Origin: SURF-33 sp964598885
Lineage (GTDB): Bacteria; Desulfobacterota; Desulfobacteria; Desulfobacterales; Desulfosalsimonadaceae
Length of the DNA stretch: 64,000 nucleotides
NCBI GenBank assembly: GCA_964598885.1
Contig: CAZRES010000001.1
Span: 1-64,000, forward strand
Direction: 5' to 3'
Shown: piece after piece, positions 16,564-25,008 of the stretch
Position numbering within the stretch: position 1 is the stretch's first letter
Layout: each line of letters starts with the position of its first letter
Position numbers and translations under genes: made by a program
The notes under the pieces: model-generated
What the model saw: the letters and a program-made list of their open reading frames with translations, nothing else
Databases searched by the model: none
Told to the model about the DNA's origin: nothing

Positions 16564-18111
16564 AAGAAAGATTGTTCATTTCGAAAAACCGAATCCATTC
16601 TTTTGGTTCATCCTCCGGCATCAAAGCCCTGTGAACCGCCGGCCGGCATTGGCCGCCTGGCTGCGGCCCTTTCGTCGGCCGGTCTGGATTGCCGTGTCCT
16701 GGATGCCAATCTTGAAGGCCTGTTTTTTATGCTGAATCGATCCGTGCCGGCAAAAGATACATGGACCCGGCGGGCCGTTGCTGGTGTTGGAGTGCATATG
16801 CGCTCCCTGCGTTCAAAAAATCTTTATGCCAACGCCGGTCAATACCGGCGGGCAGTCCATGATATCAACCGGATTCTTTCCGTGACCGGAAAAACCGCCG
16901 GCGTGTTTTTATCTCTTTCCAATTATAAAAGCCAATCCCTGTCCCCCCTGTGCAGCCGGGATTTGCAGGCGGCGGCCGAAGGATTCCAGCACCATCTTTT
17001 TTATCCGTATTTTAAAAAGCGTTTTGCGGCGATTGCCGAAAAGCGGGCGCCGGATATCGTCGGCTTTTCCGTCAATTATCTGAGCCAGGCCCTGTGCGCC
17101 GCTGCTCTGGCGGCAACGGTTCGGCACCTGTCGCCAAAAACCCGGATTGTATTCGGCGGAGGTCTTATCACTTCCTGGATGGCTCTGCCCGGATTTACCA
17201 ACCCTCTGGCCGGGCTGGTGGATGCCATGGTGGCGGGTCCGGGCGAGAGCCCGCTGCTGGCCATGTGCGGCCGGCCGGGATCGGTGGTAAAGAACTGCGG
17301 ATTTGATTTTTCCGGATTTCCGCTAACGGATTATCTGGCGCCGGGCTTCGTTCTGCCCTATGCCGCCTCCCGGGGGTGTTACTGGCGAAAATGCCGTTTC
17401 TGTCCGGAAACATTTGAAAAAAGCGGCTTTTCACCGACCCCCATACCTATTGTTAAAAAAGATCTGGACGGATTGACGGCAAAAAAGCGGCCGGCTCTGA
17501 TTCATTTTGTGGACAATGCCCTGTCGCCTCGCTTGATGGAGCATCTGATCAGCAACCCGCCCGGCATGCCCTGGTACGGGTTTGCCAGGATTACCCGGCA
17601 TCTGACGGATATCGATGTTGCCCGGGGCCTCAAGGCATCGGGTTGCGCCATGCTGAAACTGGGAATTGAATCGGGGGATCAGGCGGTCATCGACGCGCTG
17701 GAAAAGGGTACGGACCTGAACATGGTTTCTACGGCCCTGCGCACGCTGAAATCCGCGGGCATCGGCATTTATGCCTATCTGCTCTTCGGCACCCCGGCCG
17801 AAACCCGTGAAAGCGCCCGCAGAACCCTCGAGTTTACCGTCAGGCATTCGGAATACATTGATTTTCTCAATTCCGCGATCTTTAATCTTCCTGTCGGCAG
17901 TCCCGAGGCAGACCAGTTAACCACAACGGACTTTTATCCCGGGGATCTGTCCCTTTACAGGGAATTCGTTCATCCCCGCGGCTGGCATCGGGATCGGGTG
18001 CGCCGGTTTCTGGCACGTGAATTTTTTCGGCATGACGCCATCCGGGCCATCATCAAACGCGACCCGCCGTTTTTTACGTCCAATCATGCCCCTTTTCTGG
18101 CCGGAAACTAA
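16561..18111 (+). CDS. B12-binding-type radical SAM protein
   Basis: 516 residues if translation begins at the CTG at 16561; a TTG at 16603 would cut the conserved opening SILLVHPPASKPCEPPAGIG. Residues about 10-220 resemble the cobalamin-binding Rossmann domain (EKRAPDIVGFSVNYLSQAL, RIVFGGGLIT). The radical SAM domain follows with SRGCYWRKCRFCPE. The three cluster Cys are C273, C278 and C281, giving C-x4-C-x2-C instead of the usual C-x3-C-x2-C. The domain continues with LKLGIESGDQAVIDALEKG and YLLFGTPAETRES, normal for this superfamily. The substrate is not predictable; methylation or ring chemistry is typical. No RiPP precursor or obvious partner gene is adjacent. Confidence 0.83.
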   Translation: MKKDCSFRKTESILLVHPPASKPCEPPAGIGRLAAALSSAGLDCRVLDANLEGLFFMLNRSVPAKDTWTRRAVAGVGVHMRSLRSKNLYANAGQYRRAVHDINRILSVTGKTAGVFLSLSNYKSQSLSPLCSRDLQAAAEGFQHHLFYPYFKKRFAAIAEKRAPDIVGFSVNYLSQALCAAALAATVRHLSPKTRIVFGGGLITSWMALPGFTNPLAGLVDAMVAGPGESPLLAMCGRPGSVVKNCGFDFSGFPLTDYLAPGFVLPYAASRGCYWRKCRFCPETFEKSGFSPTPIPIVKKDLDGLTAKKRPALIHFVDNALSPRLMEHLISNPPGMPWYGFARITRHLTDIDVARGLKASGCAMLKLGIESGDQAVIDALEKGTDLNMVSTALRTLKSAGIGIYAYLLFGTPAETRESARRTLEFTVRHSEYIDFLNSAIFNLPVGSPEADQLTTTDFYPGDLSLYREFVHPRGWHRDRVRRFLAREFFRHDAIRAIIKRDPPFFTSNHAPFLAGN

Positions 18112-18265
18112 AAATCCGTGTGCATTATCGCAACATCGTCACAAAAAATAATTTTCAACGGTCATCGCACGGCAGGTTGACAAGGCGGACGGGAACCGGT
18201 ATGAAGCCCTAAAGAACGGCTTTTTTACAAACAAGCAAGGAAAGAAAGGGAAAGGGAAAGGCGCA

Positions 18266-18769
18266 ATGATTAAACTGGAAACCAACATGGGCGATATCTT
18301 CATTGAACTGAATGCGGAAAAAGCCCCGAAGTCCGCGGCCAATTTTATGGCATATGTCAATTCCGGCCATTATGACGGCACTATTTTTCACCGGGTCATC
18401 GATGGATTCATGATCCAGGGCGGCGGAATGTCCGCTGACATGAAGGAAAAACCGACCATGGCGCCTGTTGAAAACGAGGCGGATAACGGTCTTAAAAACG
18501 AAGCATACACCGTGGCCATGGCCCGGACCCCGAACCCTCACAGCGCCACATCCCAGTTTTTCATCAACGTTAAAAACAATCATTTCCTGGATCATACTGC
18601 TAAAACCCCTGACGGATGGGGATACGCGGTCTGCGGCAAGGTGGTCAAGGGGCATGGCGTGGTCAACAAAATCAAAGGGGTATCCACGGGCCGCAAGGGG
18701 ATGCACGACGATGTTCCCGTGGAACCCGTGGTCATCACTCAGGCCACGGAAGTGGCATCACCGGAATAA
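18266..18769 (+). CDS. ppiB: Cyclophilin-type peptidyl-prolyl cis-trans isomerase
   Basis: 167 residues, cytosolic (no signal peptide), preceded by a run of GGAAAGG purines. Contains the cyclophilin active-site patterns IFHRVIDGFMIQGG (with the catalytic Arg) and SATSQFFINVKNN, then HAVFGKVV-like YAVCGKVVKG. It speeds proline isomerisation during folding. Length and motifs match bacterial PpiB. It stands alone: about 150 bases from the radical SAM gene and over 300 bases from the next transporter. Confidence 0.93.
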   Translation: MIKLETNMGDIFIELNAEKAPKSAANFMAYVNSGHYDGTIFHRVIDGFMIQGGGMSADMKEKPTMAPVENEADNGLKNEAYTVAMARTPNPHSATSQFFINVKNNHFLDHTAKTPDGWGYAVCGKVVKGHGVVNKIKGVSTGRKGMHDDVPVEPVVITQATEVASPE

Positions 18770-18811
18770 TCATCGCTGCCGGGCGGTTTTATCTTTTTTT
18801 GCCGACGGAGA

Positions 18812-19023
18812 TCAATCGTCATCCATCATGAGCAATACGCCGGCACACGAAAACGGTACCCGCTTTCCGCTTCGGCCGGGCGCGTTGAAGATGAGGGCGC
18901 CGCTGATTTCATACGGCGGGGATTGATCCTTGATCAGGGTGCCCGCGACTTGCCCATCTTCAGGAAATTGACGTCCATTTTTACATCCAGATCGGTTTGT
19001 CCTTTGGCTTTGATTGACAGCAT
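18812..19023 (-). pseudogene. Possible small broken gene in the gap 18770-19091
   Basis: The 322-base gap between ppiB and the OFA transporter has no clear gene. On the minus strand an ATG at 19023 opens MLSIKAKGQTDLDVKMDVNF and runs to a stop after 29 codons. The frame shifted by one base continues as GTLIKDQSPPYEISGALIF and ends MMDDD at 18812. Joined by one frameshift they would give a protein of about 70 residues of balanced composition. I recognise no family. It could equally be chance open frames, so this is a weak call. Confidence 0.22.
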
Positions 19024-19091
19024 ATGCCGCTGCCGGGAAAAGCCAATTTTCCATCATCAGAAGAACCTCGAAAACCATAGGGGGGAATCTT

Positions 19092-20390
19092 ATGCCGATT
19101 CAGCAGGGAGGGGTACCGGGCCGGGCCTGGGTGGTTGTTTTTGCGGGCACCATGGTGAATCTGTGTCTGGGTATTCTTTATGCCTGGAGCGTCTGGAAAC
19201 AGGCCCTTGTTTATCCGGATGAGAGGCTGGTGCAGGAGATGGCCGGCGCCGCCATGACCGGCATAAACGAGGGGTGGCGCTATCTCAATAATGCCCAGGC
19301 GTCCACGCCGTTTTCCCTGGCGGTGATGATTTTCGCTCTTTCCATGATTCCGGGGGGTCGCATTCACGATCGCTTTGGGCCCCGTTTCGGAGCCACGGCA
19401 GGCGGCCTTTGTCTGGCGACCGGATGCATTATCGCCGGCCTGATGAAAAGTTATACCGGTTTGATCATCGGTTTCGGTATTTTCGGCGGCATCGGCATGG
19501 GCATCGGATATGCCGCTCCCACACCGGCGGCCCTCAAATGGTTCGGTCCGCATAAACGCGGCCTGATTGCCGGCCTTGTGGTGGGCGGTTACGGCGGCGC
19601 GGCGCTTTATATCAGCCCGCTGGGCAAATGGCTGATGGACGTATTCGGCATTTCCGGCAGTTTTATCGGGCTGGGGATCTTTTTTGCGGCCGTGATTATT
19701 GTCGCGGCCCAGTTTCTCTCCTGGCCGCCCGAGGGATATGTGCCGCCGGGTGGCAAACAATCCGCTCGGAAAACCGCCGCCACCACCGGAAAAGACTGGA
19801 CCGCCGGGGAAATGCTCAAAACCTGGCAGTTTTATGCGCTGGTGGTTCTGTTTATCGGTTCCACCCAGTCCGGCCTGCTGATTATCGCCAATGCCGCCGG
19901 AATTTTAAATACCGCCGCTGCCGGGATTCCCTTTCTGGCGGCCAATGCCTGGATACTGGCATCCTACGGCGGCCTGGTGAACGCTTCGGGCCGGGTGGGA
20001 ACCGGCGTCTACAGCGATAAGATCGGCCGGGACAATGCCTATGCCATCAATTGCGGGGTGTCAGCCTTATGCCTGGCGTCCATGCCCTGGGTGATCGCAT
20101 CCGGGAATATTCTGCTGCTGTTTATCGTGGTGGGCATCGCTTACTGGCAGTATGGCGGCGGATTGTCCCTGCTGCCTTCCTATACGGCGGATTTTTACGG
20201 ATCCAAACATTTAGGAGTGAATTACGGCCTGGTGTTTATCGGCTGGGGATTCGGGTTTTTCATGGCCCGGCTGGCGGGCACCATCGAAGATATCACCGGC
20301 AGCCTTGACTATGCGTTTTACCTGTCGGCCGGTATTCTGGTGGCCATGGTGGTGTTGAGCCGGGTGACCAAAAAACCCGTGCCCCGCTGA
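19092..20390 (+). CDS. OFA-family MFS transporter (oxalate/formate antiporter-like)
   Basis: 432 residues from the ATG at 19092, preceded by GGGGG; a longer reading adds an implausible hydrophilic stretch. It opens GRAWVVVFAGTMVNLCLGILYAWSVW, the OFA signature, and has about 12 helices. GGIGMGIGYAAPTPAALKWF in the middle and a HKRGLIAGLVVGGYG loop are typical. OFA members exchange small carboxylates such as oxalate, formate, lactate or pyruvate. No catabolic enzyme is adjacent, so the substrate is open. Confidence 0.87.
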   Translation: MPIQQGGVPGRAWVVVFAGTMVNLCLGILYAWSVWKQALVYPDERLVQEMAGAAMTGINEGWRYLNNAQASTPFSLAVMIFALSMIPGGRIHDRFGPRFGATAGGLCLATGCIIAGLMKSYTGLIIGFGIFGGIGMGIGYAAPTPAALKWFGPHKRGLIAGLVVGGYGGAALYISPLGKWLMDVFGISGSFIGLGIFFAAVIIVAAQFLSWPPEGYVPPGGKQSARKTAATTGKDWTAGEMLKTWQFYALVVLFIGSTQSGLLIIANAAGILNTAAAGIPFLAANAWILASYGGLVNASGRVGTGVYSDKIGRDNAYAINCGVSALCLASMPWVIASGNILLLFIVVGIAYWQYGGGLSLLPSYTADFYGSKHLGVNYGLVFIGWGFGFFMARLAGTIEDITGSLDYAFYLSAGILVAMVVLSRVTKKPVPR

Positions 20391-20600
20391 AAATTAGAAA
20401 TATGAGGAAAGCCGCTTTCCGGGAAAACGCTGGGCGGAATGCCGGCGTTTCGCGATCTTTTTGATCAGATGGACGAGGATGCGGTTGCCGATATGGAGCC
20501 TGGGAGCGTTTCATAAAAATGGAAGAAATCAGTTCCCGGTATTTCGACGAGTTTTTTGAAAATGGAATAAAACGACTTTACCTGCAAAAGTGATTCAGCC

Positions 20601-21833
20601 TTGAGAAACGTTATTTTTTTGGCAATATTGGTTGTTTTTCTGTCTTTTATGGGATGGCGGATTTATCACCACCTGACCGGCGCCCCATTGACCTTCTCTC
20701 GTGATAAAAAACCACCGGTTGCCGTGATGACGGAACCCGTGAAACGAAAAACCATGCGCCGGGAAGTGGAATTCACCGGATCTCTGGCGCCGGCATCCCG
20801 TTTTGTGCTGGCGCCCAAGGTGGCCGGACGCCTGGAAGCCTTGCACGTCAATATCGGCGATATTTTGCTCCGAAACGACCTGGTGGCGGTTCTGGATAAT
20901 GAAGAATACGCGCTGGCCGTGGCCCAGGCCAGAGCGGAACTGGAAGTCACCAAGGCCAATCTGGCGGAAACCCGCAGCGCTCTGGATGTGGCTGACCGGG
21001 AGTATGAACGCATCCGGGAATTGCGGGAACAGAAGGTGGTCTCCGAAGCCGAGCTGGATACCGCGGAGGCCCGTTATCAGGCGGCTGAAGCCAAACATCA
21101 GGTGGCCATGGCTCAGATTCGGCAGCGGGAGGCCGCCCTGCAAAGCGCCGAAGTCCGTCTTTCCTATACCCGTATCCACGCGACTTGGCGGGATGGAGTT
21201 GATAAACGCCGGGTGGCCGAACGGTTTGTGGATGAAGGCGCCATGCTCAGGGTCAACGATCCGGTGGTTTCCGTGGTGGATATCCGGAAGGTGATCGCCG
21301 TGGTTTATGTGATTGAGCGCGATTTTCCGGAGGTCCGTATCGGACAGACCGCCGTGATCGCCGCCGATGCCTGGCCGGATCGGCATTTTGAAGGACGGAT
21401 CATCCGGAAAGCTCCGGTGCTGCGGGAGGAATCCCGGCAGGCAAGGATTGAAATCGAAATCGATAATTCCGATGAACTGCTGGCGCCGGGGATGTTCGTG
21501 CGCGCCCGGTTGCTGTTTGCCGTGCATGAGGATGCGGTGGTGGTTCCCTTATCGGCCTTGTTGCGGCGAAACGGCGTCCAGGGCGTTTTTCTGGCCGATA
21601 CCCGGAACATGCGAGCGCGCTTTGTTCCGGTTCAGCCGGGCATTATCAGCCGCACGGAAGCAGAAATCCTTGAGCCGGACATCGAAGGTCTGGTCATCAC
21701 TCTCGGCCATCACCTTCTGGAGGATCAATCGCCCATCGTGTTCCCCGAAGAGTTGACAAAAGAGGACGCAGTATCGTTTCGTTTTTTTGATAAAATGCCG
21801 GCATCGGCGGTCTTTAAGGGTAACCCCGCATGA
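20601..21833 (+). CDS. RND efflux pump periplasmic adaptor (membrane fusion protein)
   Basis: 410 residues, apparently starting at a TTG with a single N-terminal membrane anchor (VIFLAILVVFLSFMGWRIY). The lipoyl-like half EFTGSLAPASRFVLAPKVAGRLEALHV is followed by a long alpha-hairpin rich in Ala, Glu and Arg (about residues 110-195) and a beta-barrel segment with TAVIAADAWPDRHFEG. It bridges the inner-membrane permease and the outer-membrane channel. Its stop overlaps the permease start by 4 bases. The 210-base gap before it holds only two short open frames of about 25 codons, with no recognisable product. Confidence 0.88.
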   Translation: MRNVIFLAILVVFLSFMGWRIYHHLTGAPLTFSRDKKPPVAVMTEPVKRKTMRREVEFTGSLAPASRFVLAPKVAGRLEALHVNIGDILLRNDLVAVLDNEEYALAVAQARAELEVTKANLAETRSALDVADREYERIRELREQKVVSEAELDTAEARYQAAEAKHQVAMAQIRQREAALQSAEVRLSYTRIHATWRDGVDKRRVAERFVDEGAMLRVNDPVVSVVDIRKVIAVVYVIERDFPEVRIGQTAVIAADAWPDRHFEGRIIRKAPVLREESRQARIEIEIDNSDELLAPGMFVRARLLFAVHEDAVVVPLSALLRRNGVQGVFLADTRNMRARFVPVQPGIISRTEAEILEPDIEGLVITLGHHLLEDQSPIVFPEELTKEDAVSFRFFDKMPASAVFKGNPA

Positions 21834-24800
21834 ACATCGCCCGGTTTTCGGTCCGCCGACCGATTTTTACCATCATGGCGGCCCTGATTGTGATTCTGCT
21901 GGGCGGTGTTTCCCTGTCCCGTCTTCCCGTTGATTTAATGCCCGATATTACCTATCCCACCCTCAGCATCAGCACGACATACGCCAATGCCAGCCCCGAA
22001 GAGATGGAAACTCTGGTGACCCGTCCTATTGAAGAAGCCATGAGCGCGGTGCCGGGCGTTGAGGAAGTCACCTCAATTTCATCGGAAGGAAACAGCAGTG
22101 TCCGGGTTACGTTTACCTGGGGAACGGATCTGGACGCAGCGGCAAATGATATAAGGGATCGTCTGGACCGGGTTATTCCCCGCCTGCCCGACGATGCCGA
22201 CCGACCGTTTCTGCGTAAATTCGATCTGGCAAGTTTCCCCATTCTGATCATCGGGGCCGCCAGTCGGATGGATCCGTTGGAGATGCGGCGGATGATCGAT
22301 CATGATATCAAATATCGGATCGAGCGGATTCCCGGCGTGGCCGTGCTCGATGTCTGGGGCGGACTCGAGCGGGAAATTCATGTGGATCTGGACCCCGATA
22401 AATTAAAAGCCCTGGATATCCCGTTGTCTCAGGTACTGGCCCGTCTCCGGGCCGCCAACGTGACCTTGCCCGCGGGTGAAATCGAAGCCGGTGTGTTTGA
22501 AATCACCTTGCGAACCCCCGGAGAATTCACCAGCCTGGATGAGATCCGTGACACGGCCGTGGCGGTTCGATCCGGCGCCGTTATTCATATTCGGGATGTG
22601 GCCCTTGTTGCCGATCGATGGGAGAAAACCACCCGGATCGTGCGGGTCAACGGCGAGCCCGGCGTGCGTCTGTCGGTCAACAAACAATCCGGGACCAACA
22701 CCGTTGAAGTGGCGACCCGTGTTCTTGCCGAGATAGAGCGGATCAATGCCGATATTCCCCAGATCCGCCTCACGACCATAATCGACACCTCCGATTACAT
22801 CAGACGGTCCATCACCAATGTGGGAGCAGCGGCCCTTTACGGCGGCATTTTTGCCGTGTTCGTGCTGCTTTTCTTTCTGCGCAACCTGCGAAGTACGGCA
22901 GTGATCGCCGCCGCCATTCCGGTTTCCGTGGTGGGCACTTTTGCCCTGATCTATTTCGGCGGATTTACTCTCAATCTCATGAGTCTGGGGGGACTGGCCC
23001 TTGGCATCGGCATGCTGGTGGATAATGCCATCGTGGTGTTGGAAAATATTTTCCGGTTGCGGCAATCCGATGTCGATCCCGCATCCGCCGCGGTCCTGGG
23101 CGCCCAGGAAGTGGCGGCGCCGATTACCGCCAGCACACTTACAACCCTGGCTGTTTTTCTTCCCCTGATCTTTCTCCAGGGCATGGCCGGCGTAATGTTC
23201 AAACAACTGGCCTATGTCATCAGTTTTGCCCTGGTCAGTTCCCTGGTGGTGGCCCTGACCCTGATCCCCATGCTTGCCTCGCGATTCATGGTTTTGCCGC
23301 TGGCCGACGGCATATCTTTAGGGCCGCGATCCATATCGCACCGGCTTTATACGTCGATCAGCGCTTTTTTGAAAGAACTGGAGCAGGATTACAAAAAACT
23401 GCTGCAATTCGCTCTCTCCCATCGCGTTGTTGTTATTTTGTTTTCGTTTCTGCTGCTGGGGCTCAGTTTGCTTTTGATTCCCTGGGTAGGGGTTGAGCTG
23501 ATGCCCAAAAGCGATGAAAGCGAGGTTCGCATCAGCGTGGAAATGGAAGTGGGGACGGCGTTGCATGTGGTTGATGATGTTTTCAGACCCATTGAGGCGA
23601 TTGTGGATCGAGAGGTCCCGGAGCGAAAAAGCGTTGTGACCAGCATTGGTGGTTCTCCCTGGCGGGGCGGCGCTTCCCATACCGGCCAGATGCGCATCGC
23701 GCTGGTGCCTCAGTCCGAGCGGGCCCGCTCCAGCGAGCAGATTGCCATGGATCTGCGCCGGGCTCTGGCACGGATCCCGGGTGCAGTGATCCGGACCCGG
23801 GAAGGCCAGGGTCTGTTTCTGTTGCGCAGTCTGCAGGGAGGCATTGAACGGGTATCTGTTGAGATCCGGGGGTATGACCTTGAGATCGCCGATGAATTGG
23901 CCGAACAGGTAAAAGATATTCTGGAAACAATTCCAGGTGTGACCGATGCATTGCTCAGCCGGGATACCGGCGCTCCCGAGCGCTTGATCATCGTGGACCG
24001 GGCCAAGGCCGAAGCCATGAAGGTTACAGTGCGGCAGGTCGCTGAAATGCTTCAGACCGTGCTGTCGGGAACCGTTGCCGGTTATTTCCGGGACGGCGGC
24101 GATGAATACGGAATCCGGGTCAAGCTGGCGGATGCCGAGCGTCGATCCATGCGCGATATCCTTGACCTGACAGTACCCAATGCCGACCATCAGCCGGTGG
24201 TCCTTCGAAATATCGTGACCGAGGAGCAGCGACGCGGTCCCGTTCGCATTGAGCGAAAGGATCAGGAACGAGTGATCACCGTCAGCGCCAATATTGCCGG
24301 CAGGGACATGGGAGCGATTATCAGCGACGCACGGGATGCTTTGCGGACCGTTCCCGTGCCGGCGGGGTTCATGATCGGTTTCGGGGGCGACTATGAAGAA
24401 CAGCAGAAAGCCTTCGGGGAGCTGGGAACCGGGTTTATCCTGGCGCTGATTCTGGTATATATGGTGATGGCCTGTCTTTATGAATCCCTGCGGGACCCAT
24501 TGGTGGTTATGTTCGCCGTTCCTCTGGCCGCCATCGGCGTTATTTTAATGCTTTTTTTGAGTCAGACGACCTTCAACATGCAATCTTACATCGGCTGTAT
24601 CATGCTCGGGGGCATTGTGGTCAACAACGCCATTCTCCTGGTGGATACCGCCAACCGGCAGCGCCGGGAGCACGGAATGCGACTCGATATCGCCGTGATC
24701 GAGGCGGGGGGACGTCGGCTTCGGCCCATCCTCATGACGGCGTTGACCACGATCTGCGCCCTTTTACCCCTGGCCATCGGATTTGGTGAAGGCGGGGAAG

Positions 24801-24961
24801 CCCAGGCGCCCATGGCCCGCGCCGTCATCGGGGGGTTGGCCAGTTCCACGCTGATCACCCTGGTTTTTCTGCCGGTGGTTTATGCCATCGCCCATAAGAA
24901 CGACGGTCCGTTTTTCGAAAAAAACACCTCCACGGCGGCCGGGCCGCGGAAACCAGATTAA
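21830..24961 (+). CDS. RND family efflux permease (HAE-type inner-membrane pump)
   Basis: 1043 residues, normal for AcrB-type proton-driven exporters, with 12 helices and two large periplasmic loops. The N-terminus NIARFSVRRPIFTIMAALIV is standard. In helix 4 the motif is GIGMLVDNAIVVLENIFRL: the first relay Asp is kept, while the second Asp of AcrB is Asn. In helix 10 it reads MLGGIVVNNAILLVDTANRQ. This pattern is common in HAE pumps outside the AcrB subgroup. Coupled with the adaptor (ATGA overlap) and followed by a TolC-like gene. The substrate is unknown; metal-pump signatures of CzcA are absent. Confidence 0.9.
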   Translation: MNIARFSVRRPIFTIMAALIVILLGGVSLSRLPVDLMPDITYPTLSISTTYANASPEEMETLVTRPIEEAMSAVPGVEEVTSISSEGNSSVRVTFTWGTDLDAAANDIRDRLDRVIPRLPDDADRPFLRKFDLASFPILIIGAASRMDPLEMRRMIDHDIKYRIERIPGVAVLDVWGGLEREIHVDLDPDKLKALDIPLSQVLARLRAANVTLPAGEIEAGVFEITLRTPGEFTSLDEIRDTAVAVRSGAVIHIRDVALVADRWEKTTRIVRVNGEPGVRLSVNKQSGTNTVEVATRVLAEIERINADIPQIRLTTIIDTSDYIRRSITNVGAAALYGGIFAVFVLLFFLRNLRSTAVIAAAIPVSVVGTFALIYFGGFTLNLMSLGGLALGIGMLVDNAIVVLENIFRLRQSDVDPASAAVLGAQEVAAPITASTLTTLAVFLPLIFLQGMAGVMFKQLAYVISFALVSSLVVALTLIPMLASRFMVLPLADGISLGPRSISHRLYTSISAFLKELEQDYKKLLQFALSHRVVVILFSFLLLGLSLLLIPWVGVELMPKSDESEVRISVEMEVGTALHVVDDVFRPIEAIVDREVPERKSVVTSIGGSPWRGGASHTGQMRIALVPQSERARSSEQIAMDLRRALARIPGAVIRTREGQGLFLLRSLQGGIERVSVEIRGYDLEIADELAEQVKDILETIPGVTDALLSRDTGAPERLIIVDRAKAEAMKVTVRQVAEMLQTVLSGTVAGYFRDGGDEYGIRVKLADAERRSMRDILDLTVPNADHQPVVLRNIVTEEQRRGPVRIERKDQERVITVSANIAGRDMGAIISDARDALRTVPVPAGFMIGFGGDYEEQQKAFGELGTGFILALILVYMVMACLYESLRDPLVVMFAVPLAAIGVILMLFLSQTTFNMQSYIGCIMLGGIVVNNAILLVDTANRQRREHGMRLDIAVIEAGGRRLRPILMTALTTICALLPLAIGFGEGGEAQAPMARAVIGGLASSTLITLVFLPVVYAIAHKNDGPFFEKNTSTAAGPRKPD

Positions 24962-25008
24962 GCCGCCAAAACTTCATATGCGCGAGAACGGGAAAACAAA
25001 AACAAGCA

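Noticed and set aside
20391..20600. Two frames of about 25 codons and the palindrome GGAAA-GCCGC-TTTCC before the RND adaptor gene
   Set aside because: No ribosome-binding sites, no similarity I can recognise, and the hairpin lacks a T-run; not enough to call a gene or terminator.
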